The notes beneath the pieces are model-generated. The model was not told the DNA's origin. It ran no database searches and saw nothing but the letters and a program-made list of their open reading frames with translations. Positions 1 through 8,236 of a DNA stretch of 64,000 bases are shown here, piece after piece. The stretch is from contig NZ_JAPELX010000001.1 in NCBI RefSeq assembly GCF_026343335.1, forward strand, positions 8,556,001 through 8,620,000. Direction: 5' to 3'. Position 1 is the first letter of the stretch; every line of letters starts with the position of its first letter. The DNA is from Streptomyces sp. NBC_00078. Lineage in GTDB: Bacteria > Actinomycetota > Actinomycetes > Streptomycetales > Streptomycetaceae. The position numbers and the translations under genes are program-made.

Positions 1-908
1 CGCTCCAGCCCGGTGGAAACGGAGGCGAGTTGGACGGCGGCCCAGTCGTACTCGCGAGGGCCCTTGGCGCCGTCCGCGCACGAGCGGCGCTCGAAGGCAT
101 CCTCGGGTACCAGCGCCCACAGCTCGCGGGCCTGCCGGGTGCGGCCGTCGGGCAGGGGCAGCACCTCGTCCTTCGGGATGGCGAGCACGTAGCGGACCTG
201 GTGTTCCTCCAGCCAGGCGCGCAGTGCACGGCACTGCCCGTAGGCCTCGTCGGCCAGGAAGTAGGTGAACGGCACCGAGGCGGCCAGTGCCCGCTCCAGC
301 ATCCGCCGGGCCAGCTCCGGCTTGGTGGCCACCGCGCTCGCGCGTTCGGGCGGGACGCCCTGCTCGGCGCAGCGGCGTTCGTGCTCCGCGGTGGCGCCGG
401 CCCAGTGCTTGCCGAGGTAGAGCTCGGCGTCGATCAGAGTGCGACCCCGGCGAGATCCGTAGGACAGGTGCACGCTGACCTGGGCGTTCTCGATTCTGCC
501 CGCAGTTCCGGTGTATTGACGCTGGACACCGGCGGTCTTGGTGCCCTTCTTGATGTCGCCGGTCTCGTCCGCGATCAGCACCGCGTCGTCGGCGGCCAGG
601 GCGGCGACCGCGTGGGCGCGGACCCGGTCGCGCAGTTCGTCCGCATCCCATGCGGCCTTGGCCAGGAAGCCCTGCAACCGGTCCGGGCTGGGGTGGCCGG
701 CAGCCTCCGCGAGCTGCCACAGGTTCTTGCGCGGCACCTCGCTCAGCAGCCCGCGCACCATCGCCCGCAGATTCTCCCGGGAAGCCGGACGCGCAAACAC
801 ATCGTCCACCGAAGCGCACAATGCCTCCAACTCCCCCTCAAGCTCCCGCACTTGGCCCTCGGTCAGCTCGTCCGTCCGCACCACGCCCAGCGGCAGTCTC
901 AATCCCAC
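1..908 (-). CDS. IS701-family transposase (3' end beyond window)
   Basis: The minus strand is open from a GTG at 908 (an in-frame stop lies just upstream) to the window edge. The translation contains VLIADETGDIKKGTKTAG followed by QRQYTGTAGRIENAQ, then FLADEAYGQ and VLAIPKDEV, which is the DDE-transposase core typical of IS701-family elements of Streptomyces. About 300 residues are visible, so roughly the last quarter, including the final catalytic Glu region, lies outside. Alternative GTG starts are at 884 and 881. A CTAG tetranucleotide at 963-966, the kind of target IS701 elements favour, lies just upstream and may mark the element boundary, but I could not identify terminal inverted repeats. 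The element sits against a truncated cydA, so it probably took part in that deletion. The plus-strand open frames here are shadows. Confidence 0.85.
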   Translation of the reverse strand, partial: MGLRLPLGVVRTDELTEGQVRELEGELEALCASVDDVFARPASRENLRAMVRGLLSEVPRKNLWQLAEAAGHPSPDRLQGFLAKAAWDADELRDRVRAHAVAALAADDAVLIADETGDIKKGTKTAGVQRQYTGTAGRIENAQVSVHLSYGSRRGRTLIDAELYLGKHWAGATAEHERRCAEQGVPPERASAVATKPELARRMLERALAASVPFTYFLADEAYGQCRALRAWLEEHQVRYVLAIPKDEVLPLPDGRTRQARELWALVPEDAFERRSCADGAKGPREYDWAAVQLASVSTGLE

Positions 909-967
909 GAACGGAGCAACGAGCCAACCACCGTCACGTCACGTGAACCACCGGCTGTAGTACTAGG

Positions 968-1024
968 ACTGGTCCCAGCGAGTGGGACTGGTCCCAGCGA
1001 GTGGGACAGGTTCCAGCGAGTGGG
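968..1024. repeat. Three 19-bp tandem repeats with nested palindromes
   Basis: Three head-to-tail copies of a 19-bp unit (ACTGGTCCCAGCGAGTGGG) occupy 968-986, 987-1005 and 1006-1024. The third copy differs at two positions. Each junction builds a palindrome of the form TGGGAC-N2-GTCCCA, perfect at 982-995 and with one mismatch at the others. The array lies between the transposase start and the cydA remnant. It could be a regulator-binding array of the lost cyd promoter, an IS-end structure, or chance slippage. GGGAC half-sites recall dormancy-type DevR boxes, but the spacing is 2 bp rather than 4. Confidence 0.7.
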
Positions 1025-1154
1025 ACAGGCCCCACCTGTCACGCCGTCCCCGGCGACCCGGGGTACGGGCATTGGGCCGTTCGAGCCGGGCCGCCACCCC
1101 AGCGGGCTGACAAAAGGCGAGCTGCCGGGCAGCACTGATCCAACAGTGTTTTCG

Positions 1155-1481
1155 TTGGAATGCGGCTGGATCACGACCGAGGTGGGCCGGCAGCCCTGGA
1201 TCGTGTACCAGAACATGCGGGTCTCGGAGGCGGTCACGGACACCCGTGCCGCGTCCCTCTGGGCGATGTTCGGCGTCGTCGTGCTGGTGCATGTACTCGT
1301 CCTCGGCGCGTTCCTCGGCGTCCTCGTGAAGATGAGCCGCCGGTGGCGGCTGGCCGACGAGGGCGCGCTCGCGGGAGCCGAAGCCGAGGATCTGGAGGGC
1401 GACACCCCCTACGGACCACGCCCGTTGGCCACGACCGGCGGCCGGGAAAGGGACCCGGGCAGCGACAGGGGAGACGAATGA
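1155..1481 (+). pseudogene. cydA: cydA 3' remnant (cytochrome bd oxidase subunit I)
   Basis: The frame ending at TGA 1479-1481 encodes GWITTEVGRQPWIVYQNM, the strongly conserved late segment of cytochrome bd subunit I, then one hydrophobic helix and a polar tail of about 50 residues. Everything before about position 1155 that should encode the haem-binding helices and Q-loop is missing and is replaced by the IS701/repeat region. The product would normally be a membrane quinol oxidase giving high-affinity oxygen respiration. The stop codon overlaps the cydB ATG (ATGA), so the original translational coupling is preserved. The 1030-1155 stretch upstream has no recognisable gene but contains an inverted repeat CACTG-N6-CAGTG. 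Confidence 0.85.
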
Positions 1482-2224
1482 TCGAGGACGTCGTCGCCTG
1501 GGTGCTGCTGGCCGCGGTGGCCGCGTAGGCCTGTGCCGGCGGCACCGACTACGGTGCCGGGTTCTGGGACCTCGTGGCGGGCGGCGCCGCACGCGGCAGA
1601 CGTCCCAGGTGGCTCATCGACCACGCCATGGAACCCGTCTGGGAGACCAACAACGTCTGGCTCATCTTCGTCCTGGTCATCATGTGGACCGGCTTTCCGA
1701 TCCTGTTCCAGACCGTCTTCTCGGCCATGTGGCTCCCACTGGCGCTCGCGGCCGTCGGACTCGTCCTGCGCGGCGCCGGGTTCGCCCTGCGCAAGCCCAC
1801 CCGGAGTCTCGCCCGGCGCAGGGTCTACGGCGCCGTCTTCGCCGTCGCCTCACTCCTGACGCCGTTCTTCCTCGGAGCGGCCGTCGGGGGTCTTGCCACG
1901 GGCCGGGTGGCTCCCGGCACGAAGGCGTCCGCCGACGCGTGGTCCAACGGGACGTCCATCCTCGCAGGGCTGCTGACCATCGCCGCGACCGCGTTCCTGG
2001 GAGCGGTGTTCCTCACCGCCGACCGGGACACCGCATGGGAGCGGGTGTCCCGGCGCCCCGGTCACATCATGCCCGCCGGGCTGGTCGACTCGCAGTTCGC
2101 GACGCTGGAGCCGCTGGAGCCGGACGAGCCGGGCATGACCCTGGACGCCACCGCCGATCTTCCGGCGCGTCTCACCCGGGTACGCGCCGCCGTCGCGCGC
2201 TTCGGCGGGCCTACGGGCGGCTGA
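1478..2224 (+). pseudogene. cydB: cydB with in-frame amber codon, fused to a gluconokinase tail
   Basis: Starts with ATG 1478 overlapping the cydA stop. Codon 17 is TAG (1526-1528), where homologues carry Tyr in the segment AYACAGG; the reading frame then continues uninterrupted with TDYGAGFWDL, MEPVWETNNVWLIF and WTGFPILFQ, all CydB signatures. Hydrophobic segments follow until about 2040. From there the frame switches to RRPGHIMPAGLVDSQF and ATLEPLEPDEPG, which is the C-terminus of a gluconate kinase (GntK), not CydB. The ORF therefore joins about 185 residues of CydB to about 55 of GntK and lacks the CydB C-terminal helices. A GTG at 1574 could restart translation, but no functional oxidase can result. 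Probably a deletion scar in a once longer stress or redox cluster. Confidence 0.85.
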
Positions 2225-2228
2225 GGGT

Positions 2229-2372
2229 TCAGGTGCTCAGGAGCACGGCGACGCCTCCCGGCCCGGGCGTCGGGCCCCCGCCAGGGGGGACGGGAACGAG
2301 CCGGCCGTCATCCCGTACCAGGAACAGCATGCGGTGTCCGGTCGGCAGGGGGCCGTCGACGCGATGCGCCAC
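2229..2372 (-). other. Possible coding remnant, minus strand
   Basis: A 47-codon frame from GTG 2372 to TGA 2229 has third positions that are almost all G/C, unlike the other five frames here. The peptide (HRMLFLVRDDGRLVPVPP in the middle) is not a family I recognise. A stop lies directly upstream in frame, so it is either a tiny gene or the C-terminal relic of a larger one whose 5' part is gone. Its position between the cydB-gntK scar and DUF6325 fits a relic. Confidence 0.25.
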
Positions 2373-2420
2373 GAGGACACGTCACCGAGCGCTGCCCGGT
2401 GACCCGCAGTGGCGGAGTTT

Positions 2421-2876
2421 CTACGTCGTGGGCGGCCGGCCGGGTTCCGTGGCGTCCAGCGCAGCCACCACGGCCGGCACCGGGATCCGCCCTGAGGCGA
2501 CCAGCTGTGCACCGCCGCGTCGCAGCGCGGTGGCGAAGGGCGCTGCCCAGAGGTTCTCGTAGATCAGGATTCCGGCGGAGCTGCCGGGCTCGAGGGCGCG
2601 GGCCGCCTCCTCGATGTCGTCCTGGCCCAGCAGGCCGGAGGACGCGCCCTCGAAGACGGCCAGGTCCAGAGCCCCGTCGCCGGTGAGGTCGGCGATCTCG
2701 AGGCCGACGACCGACCCGTCCTCCTCTTTCCCCACAAACATCAGATCGAGGATCCGGATGAGGCCGCGGTCCACCAGATCGACCAGCAGGGGAAAGCCCT
2801 CACCGGTCATTCGATTACCGGGAAACTCGACGACCACGTAGTCGATCGGGCCCATCTCGACGAATTCATCGCTCAC
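2421..2876 (-). CDS. DUF6325 family protein
   Basis: 151 residues from GTG 2876. The sequence opens with a short strand (PIDYVVVEFPGNRMTGEGFP) and the motif LLVDLVDRGLIRILDL, followed by GILIYENLWAAPFATALRRGG and a GRIPVPAVVAAL end. This pattern is that of the DUF6325/DUF1269-like family common in actinobacterial stress clusters, often next to universal stress proteins. No signal peptide or membrane helix. Function unknown; a soluble or membrane-associated stress accessory is an inference from genomic company only. The frame has normal codon use and no disruptions. Confidence 0.75.
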   Translation of the reverse strand: MSDEFVEMGPIDYVVVEFPGNRMTGEGFPLLVDLVDRGLIRILDLMFVGKEEDGSVVGLEIADLTGDGALDLAVFEGASSGLLGQDDIEEAARALEPGSSAGILIYENLWAAPFATALRRGGAQLVASGRIPVPAVVAALDATEPGRPPTT

Positions 2877-3029
2877 GGCTTCACCCCAGGGTGGTCATGG
2901 CATCGGGTTGTCCCCCTGGCCCCGGCTTCCATTGCAACATTCGACAGGAGCCGTCGCACTTCGGTGCGGCATTCACCCGCAGGGCAGCTCCCGGTCGCCG
3001 GATCCGATCCGAATGGTTCTCCTGGTTCC

Positions 3030-4382
3030 ATGACTGATAGCGCGCCCGACCCGGACTCCGCAGGCCCGTACGGCGACGAGCAGCTCTCGGCGCGCGAACG
3101 CCACGAGTTGGACGAGCTTCGGCATCGCGTGAGCGCACTTGAGGGCGGCGGGCCCGCCGGGGCCCCGCGGCACCACTGGCTCCGGTCGACGGGATCGTTC
3201 CTGCTGATCCTCCTCGCCTCGCTGCTGTCCCTGCTCGCCGTCGTCTCGGTCTGGGCGAACAGCATCGTGCGGGACACCGACCGCTACGTCGCCACCGTGG
3301 GACCTCTGGCGAGCAACCCGGACGTGCAGAAGGCGATCACCAAGCGCGTGACCAACGCGGTCCTGGCACAGGTCGATGTGGACGGACTGGTCAAGGAGCT
3401 GCAACAGGCGGCGCAGCAGAAAGGTGTCCCGCCGAAGGCGGCCAAGCTGATCGACAACCTGGACGGCCCGATCGAGAGCGGACTGAAGAGCCTGGTCAGC
3501 GGCGCCGTGGAGCGGGTGGTCTCCAGCGATGCCTTCGACAAGGTCTGGGTGAACGCGAACCGCAGGGCCCACAACGCCGTGAACAAGGCCCTCACGGGCG
3601 AGTCGGATGGTGCGGTGTCCGTCAAGAACGGTCAGGTCGCCATCGACGTGGGACCGATCGTGGCCCAGGTCAAGGACCAACTGGTCAGCGCCGGATTCCA
3701 GCCGGCCGCTCGGATCCCGACCGTTCACACGCAGTTCGTGGTCTTCGAGTCCAAGGACATCGGCAAGATCAAGTGGTATCTGAGGGTGCTGGAGATCATC
3801 GGCAGCTGGCTCCCCGTCATCGCCGTACTGATCGCTGCCGCGGGTGTCTATCTGGCTGTCCACCGGCGCAGGGCCCTGATCGGGGCGGCGCTGGGGGTGT
3901 TCGCCGCCATGCTGCTGCTCGGCATCACTCTCAGCCTCCTCCGGACGGTCTATCTCAACCATCTGGCCGCCGGGGCGTCCGAGGCCGCTGCCGGCGCGGT
4001 GTACGACTCGCTGGTCAAGTTCCTGCGCGCCGGCGTACGGGCGGTCGGCGCGCTCGCTCTCGTGACGGCCATCGGCGCCTTCCTCACCGGTCCGTCCCGG
4101 ATCGCCGTCTTCACCCGGACGGGCTGTGGCAAGGGCATCGGCGCACTGCGTGACGTCGCCGTGTCGGCGGGCCTCCGGCTGGGCGCGGTAGGCCGGTTCG
4201 TGCACCGCTACAAGCAGTGGATCGGCGGGGTGATCCTCGCGATCGCCGCGATCGTGCTGTTCACCTGGAACTACCCGACCATCGCAGTCGTGGTGTGGAC
4301 GGTGGTGATCGTGCTGGGCGGCTTCGCGATCCGCGAGTTCCTCGACACCGGCGACGACGGTGCCGCTCCTCTTCCGGACTGA
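3030..4382 (+). CDS. Multi-pass integral membrane protein, conserved hypothetical
   Basis: 450 residues from ATG 3030 (MTDSAPDPDSAG). An upstream ATG at 2964 would add 22 atypical residues; neither has a strong ribosome site. The N-terminus is acidic with a short coiled-coil-like stretch (ERHELDELRHRVSALEG). One helix lies at about 56-80, then a large extracytoplasmic domain of about 170 residues rich in alternating Asp/Val/Lys, then helices at about 252-277, 283-305, 338-354 and two at 397-435. The layout, one N-terminal anchor, an external domain and a C-terminal helix bundle, is a recurring actinobacterial membrane protein of unknown function. No catalytic motif is visible. Confidence 0.75.
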   Translation: MTDSAPDPDSAGPYGDEQLSARERHELDELRHRVSALEGGGPAGAPRHHWLRSTGSFLLILLASLLSLLAVVSVWANSIVRDTDRYVATVGPLASNPDVQKAITKRVTNAVLAQVDVDGLVKELQQAAQQKGVPPKAAKLIDNLDGPIESGLKSLVSGAVERVVSSDAFDKVWVNANRRAHNAVNKALTGESDGAVSVKNGQVAIDVGPIVAQVKDQLVSAGFQPAARIPTVHTQFVVFESKDIGKIKWYLRVLEIIGSWLPVIAVLIAAAGVYLAVHRRRALIGAALGVFAAMLLLGITLSLLRTVYLNHLAAGASEAAAGAVYDSLVKFLRAGVRAVGALALVTAIGAFLTGPSRIAVFTRTGCGKGIGALRDVAVSAGLRLGAVGRFVHRYKQWIGGVILAIAAIVLFTWNYPTIAVVVWTVVIVLGGFAIREFLDTGDDGAAPLPD

Positions 4383-4557
4383 GGGATCGCCCTTGGCTGT
4401 ACTTCGCGCAGGGCCCGGGCGGCTTCGAGGGTTCGCCCGCCGTTGCCGGTGACGGGCTGCAACGTCTTCTACCGAGGCGCCCATCCACCAACGCGGCGGT
4501 CCCCCGGGCCCGGCAGCCCGGTGTGCCGGAATCCGGCGCCTGCCGGAGGGTGGAGGT

Positions 4558-5490
4558 ATGCGAACGCCCGACGAGCTGAGCGAGGCCGACTTCCGGTCGC
4601 TCTACCGGCACCTGCGCGGCACGGCCCCCGGCGCCGCCACTCGCCGTGGTGCCCTGGACACGATCACCGGCGAACAGGTGCTGGCGGCCGTTCGCGAGGT
4701 GCGGTCGGGACGTACGGTGTCGCTCGCGGCTCCGGTGAACACCCGTCCCGGACCTGACGACGCCGATCCGGCCGAGCACCGGCTCACCGCTCCGGCCGGC
4801 GCCGAACCGGCAGCGGAGGGCCTGGAGTTCGCGCGGGACCGGTTCGCCATGAACGTCCACGGTGACGTGGACAGTCACCTCGACGCGCTGTGTCACGTCA
4901 TCTACGACGGCACCCTGCACGGCGGTGTGCCGGCGGCGGGCGTCCTGTCGCCGGACGGAGTGAGCACGCTCTCGGTCGAGCTGGTCCGCGACGGCATCGT
5001 CGGACGCGGGGTCCTCCTCGACGTTCCCCGTTTGCACGGCGTCTGCTGGCTGGAGCCCGGATCGAACGTCGGGGCCGAGGACCTCGCCGCAGCCGAGGCA
5101 CGGCAGGGAGTCCGGGTCGGCCGGGGCGACATCCTCCTCGTCCGGGTCGGACACCGCCGACGCCGTGAGGAGCTCGGCCCCTGGCACGTGGCTGACGCCC
5201 GTGCCGGACTCCATCCGACCGCCATGGAGTTCCTGGCCGAGCGGGAGGTGGCCGTACTCGGCAGTGACGGCAACAGCGACACGGCCCCCAGCCTGGTGGC
5301 GGGGGTCTCGTTCCCGGTGCATGTGCTCGCCATCCACGCGATGGGACTGCATCTGCTCGACTACCTGCGGTTCGAGGACCTCGCGCAGATCTGCGCCAGG
5401 GAGGCCCGATGGTCGTTCCTCTGTGTCGTCGCGCCCCTCCGGCTGCCGTCGGCCACCGGTTCGCCGGTCAACCCCCTCGCGATCCTGTGA
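4558..5490 (+). CDS. Cyclase family protein (putative metal-dependent hydrolase)
   Basis: 310 residues; ATG 4558 follows a clear GGAGG (about 4551). The segment HGDVDSHLDALCH (around residues 101-113) matches the metal-binding HxGTHxDxPxH signature of the cyclase/kynurenine formamidase family, with Asp-Val in place of Gly-Thr. Later family features are GRGVLLDVPRLHG, the VGRGDILLVRVG segment and the C-terminal PVHVLAIHAMGLHLLDYL. Members are Zn- or Mn-dependent amide or ester hydrolases; the substrate here is not predictable. It precedes yihY with a 163-bp gap and is probably its own transcription unit. Confidence 0.85.
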   Translation: MRTPDELSEADFRSLYRHLRGTAPGAATRRGALDTITGEQVLAAVREVRSGRTVSLAAPVNTRPGPDDADPAEHRLTAPAGAEPAAEGLEFARDRFAMNVHGDVDSHLDALCHVIYDGTLHGGVPAAGVLSPDGVSTLSVELVRDGIVGRGVLLDVPRLHGVCWLEPGSNVGAEDLAAAEARQGVRVGRGDILLVRVGHRRRREELGPWHVADARAGLHPTAMEFLAEREVAVLGSDGNSDTAPSLVAGVSFPVHVLAIHAMGLHLLDYLRFEDLAQICAREARWSFLCVVAPLRLPSATGSPVNPLAIL

Positions 5491-5653
5491 CGGTCGAAGC
5501 AGCCGAGTGATCGTCCACCTCGCCCCGGCGGTCTCCTCACCCGTACGGCACAACGGTTCTCGCGCCCCGGGCACGGTCGGCCGCCGCGGACGGCACTCTG
5601 GTGAGGCGGTCACGCTCGCGGGCGTGGCGCCCGGATGCGACCTCGGGAGCAGC

Positions 5654-6547
5654 ATGCGCGCAGGCAGAGAATCCGGCTCGCCCACGGACGGCGCGAGGAG
5701 CCGCCGGCGCGGGCGGGCGGCTGATCTGCGGGCCTGGCTGCTGCGGCTGCGCGGCACCGCGGAGGAGCGGTTCCCGGTGATCACCCGCCTCACCTCCCAC
5801 CTGATCGCGGTGAACCTGCTGGACTCCGCTACGCGGCTGGCGGCCCAGGCGTTCCTGACGGCCGTACCGCTGCTCTTCCTGGTCGCCGCCTTCGCCCCGC
5901 AAGGGGTGCGCAACCAGATCATCACGTCGGTGCACGAAGTCCTCGGCATCAGCGGCTCCGCCGACCAGCAGCTGAAGCAGGTCTACGAGGCCGACCCCGG
6001 CACTCTGCAGCAGAGCACCGGGTTGGTGAGCGCGCTGATGGTGCTGCTCTCGGCCACCGCATGCAGCCGCGCGATGCAGCGGCTGTGCCAACGGGCCTGG
6101 CGGATGCCCAGTGCGGGCGCCCGGGTCGCCGCCTGGAGGTGGCCTGTGTGGATCGCGGTCTGGCTTGTCGTCGTCGTTCTGCAGGGACCGCTGAGGGACG
6201 GTTTCGGGGTGGGGATGTGGCTGGGACTGCCGCTGCTGCTGACGGTCGAGGTGGGCGTGTGGTGGTGGACCCAGCACCTGCTGCTGGCCGCGCGCGTCCC
6301 CTGGATGCCCCTGCTGCCAGGAGCGGTCCTGACCGGGGTCGCGTTGACCTCACTGACCGTGATCGCGAAGCTGTACGTGCCCGCCGCCCTCAACCGCAGC
6401 CTGGACCGGTACGGGTCGCTGGGTGCGGTCTTCACCGTGTTGTCGTGGCTGATCGGACTCTGCGTCGTGGTGGCCCTCTGCATCACCGCCGGTGCCGTCA
6501 TCGCCCGGGAACCAGCCGTGTCCCACCGTCTCGGATCACCCGATTAG
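5654..6547 (+). CDS. YihY/virulence factor BrkB family membrane protein
   Basis: 297 residues from ATG 5654, preceded by GGGAG a few bases upstream; the longer frame from 5165 overlaps the cyclase gene and is rejected. The sequence has the YihY pattern: an N-terminal basic region, AAQAFLTAVPLLFLVAAFAP, then ATACSRAMQRLCQRAW, and four further hydrophobic helices including VWIAVWLVVVVLQGP and FTVLSWLIGLCVVVALCI. It is an inner-membrane protein of unknown precise role; older ribonuclease BN annotations of this family are wrong. No signs of damage. Confidence 0.85.
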   Translation: MRAGRESGSPTDGARSRRRGRAADLRAWLLRLRGTAEERFPVITRLTSHLIAVNLLDSATRLAAQAFLTAVPLLFLVAAFAPQGVRNQIITSVHEVLGISGSADQQLKQVYEADPGTLQQSTGLVSALMVLLSATACSRAMQRLCQRAWRMPSAGARVAAWRWPVWIAVWLVVVVLQGPLRDGFGVGMWLGLPLLLTVEVGVWWWTQHLLLAARVPWMPLLPGAVLTGVALTSLTVIAKLYVPAALNRSLDRYGSLGAVFTVLSWLIGLCVVVALCITAGAVIAREPAVSHRLGSPD

Positions 6548-6649
6548 CCGAACTCGCCGGGAATGCCGCCCAGGGATACGTTGGTACTCGGATCTGGAGT
6601 TTCTCTTCACCCGGCGGGATCGGAGCATTCTCCGAGGACGGTGGCCGGC

Positions 6650-8236
6650 ATGACCGACGAGCGGCACTACGACGTCATCATCATCGGCACCGGTGCGGGC
6701 GGTGGCACCATCGCCCACCGACTGGCCCCCACCGGAAAACGGATCCTCCTTCTCGAACGCGGCGACTATCTGCCCCGCGAACGCGACAACTGGGAATCGG
6801 CCGCCGTCTTCGTCAGGGGGAAATACCGCGCTCCCGAGTTCTGGTACGACAAACACGGAAACCAGTTCCCACCCGAGGTCAACTACTACGTGGGCGGCAA
6901 CACCAAGTTCTACGGCGCCGCACTCTTCCGGATGCGCCCCGAGGACTTCGGTGAACTCCGTCACCACGACGGCATCTCCCCGGCCTGGCCGCTGACTTAC
7001 GAGGAACTCGAGCCGTACTACACGCAGGCCGAACACCTCTACCTCGTCCACGGCCTGCACGGCGAAGACCCGACCGAGGGCCCCACCAGCGCCCAGTACG
7101 CCCACCCACCGGTCCAGCACGAGCCGCGTATCGAGCAGCTCAGCCACGATCTGGAGAAACAGGGGCTGCACCCCTTCCATCTCCCGATCGGGGTGAACCT
7201 CACCCAGGACGACCGGGGCCGGGCCACCCATGCCAGCGCCTGCATCCGCTGCGACCGCGTCGACGGCTTCCCGTGTCTGCTCGGCGCCAAGTCCGACGCA
7301 CAGGTCATCTGCGTCGAACCCGCTCTCGAACACGCCAACGTCGAGATGGTCACCCATGCGGACGTGCGGCGCCTCGACACGGACGCGGCCGGCCGCAGTG
7401 TCACCTCGATCGTGGCGACCGTGGGGGACGGAGACACCACCACCGTGGAGTTCACGGCCGACATCGTGGTCGTCGCCTGTGGCGCGGTCAACTCGGCCGT
7501 CCTGCTGCTGCGTTCGGCCAACGACCGGCATCCGCAGGGCCTGGCCAACAGCTCGGACGTGGTGGGCCGGCACTACATGCGCCACAACAACCTGGCCCTG
7601 ATGGCCGTGTCCAGGGAACCCAACGACACCAGGTTCCAGAAGACCCTGGCGCTGCACGACTGGTATCTGGGATCCGACGACTGGGACTTCCCCCTCGGCG
7701 GCATCCAGATGCTGGGCAAGTCCGACTCCGAGCAGATCCACGGCGAGGCGCCCCGTTGGGCCGGTGCCGTCGCCCCCGACATGCCCTTCGAGGTGCTCGC
7801 CCACCACGCGGTCGACTTCTGGCTGTGCGCAGAGGATCTGCCCGACGCCGACAACCGCATCACCCTGGACCGGGACGGCGGCATCCACCTGGCCCTCGAC
7901 GAGAAGAACAACATCGCCGGGCTGAAGCGCCTGCGGCACAAACTGCAAAGCATGCTCGGCCACTTGGGCATGCACGAACACCATCTGCTGTCGCACAGCA
8001 TCTACCTGCACAAGGGCATGCCCATCGGCGCCACCGCGCATCAGGCGGGCACGGTCCGCTTCGGGCGCGACCCCGAAAGCTCCGCGCTCGACGTCAACTG
8101 CAAGGCCCACGACCTCGACAACCTCTACGTCGTCGACACGAGCTTCTTCCCCAGCATTGGTGCGGTCAACCCCTCGTTGACCGCCATCGCCAACGCACTG
8201 CGCGTCGGCGACCACATCTCGGAGCGACTGCAATGA
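6650..8236 (+). CDS. GMC-family FAD-dependent oxidoreductase
   Basis: 528 residues from ATG 6650 (MTDERHYDVIIIGTGAGGGT); the open frame reaches back to 6563, but the FAD-binding GxGxxG near the N-terminus fixes this start. Further GMC features are a conserved VGGNTKFYGAALFRMRPEDF segment, a GAVNSAVLLLRS segment, and the C-terminal HQAGTVRFGRDP and VNPSLTAIANALR, holding the catalytic His/Asn region. Such enzymes oxidise alcohols or sugars with FAD. Cys residues in SACIRCDRVDGFPC are conserved in the glucose-methanol-choline subgroup seen in Streptomyces. The stop overlaps the next ATG (ATGA), so it is translationally coupled to the DUF2252 gene. Confidence 0.88.
   Translation: MTDERHYDVIIIGTGAGGGTIAHRLAPTGKRILLLERGDYLPRERDNWESAAVFVRGKYRAPEFWYDKHGNQFPPEVNYYVGGNTKFYGAALFRMRPEDFGELRHHDGISPAWPLTYEELEPYYTQAEHLYLVHGLHGEDPTEGPTSAQYAHPPVQHEPRIEQLSHDLEKQGLHPFHLPIGVNLTQDDRGRATHASACIRCDRVDGFPCLLGAKSDAQVICVEPALEHANVEMVTHADVRRLDTDAAGRSVTSIVATVGDGDTTTVEFTADIVVVACGAVNSAVLLLRSANDRHPQGLANSSDVVGRHYMRHNNLALMAVSREPNDTRFQKTLALHDWYLGSDDWDFPLGGIQMLGKSDSEQIHGEAPRWAGAVAPDMPFEVLAHHAVDFWLCAEDLPDADNRITLDRDGGIHLALDEKNNIAGLKRLRHKLQSMLGHLGMHEHHLLSHSIYLHKGMPIGATAHQAGTVRFGRDPESSALDVNCKAHDLDNLYVVDTSFFPSIGAVNPSLTAIANALRVGDHISERLQ

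Noticed and set aside
968..1024. DevR/OsdR dormancy box
   Set aside because: The GGGAC/GTCCC halves are there but separated by 2 bp, not the usual 4; kept only as a repeat of unknown role.
968..1024. CRISPR array or plasmid iterons
   Set aside because: Units are contiguous 19-mers with no spacers, and no cas or replication gene is nearby.
30..1481. A single 483-residue plus-strand protein from 30 to 1481
   Set aside because: Only the last about 105 codons are real (cydA remnant). The rest is antisense to the transposase and crosses the tandem repeats.
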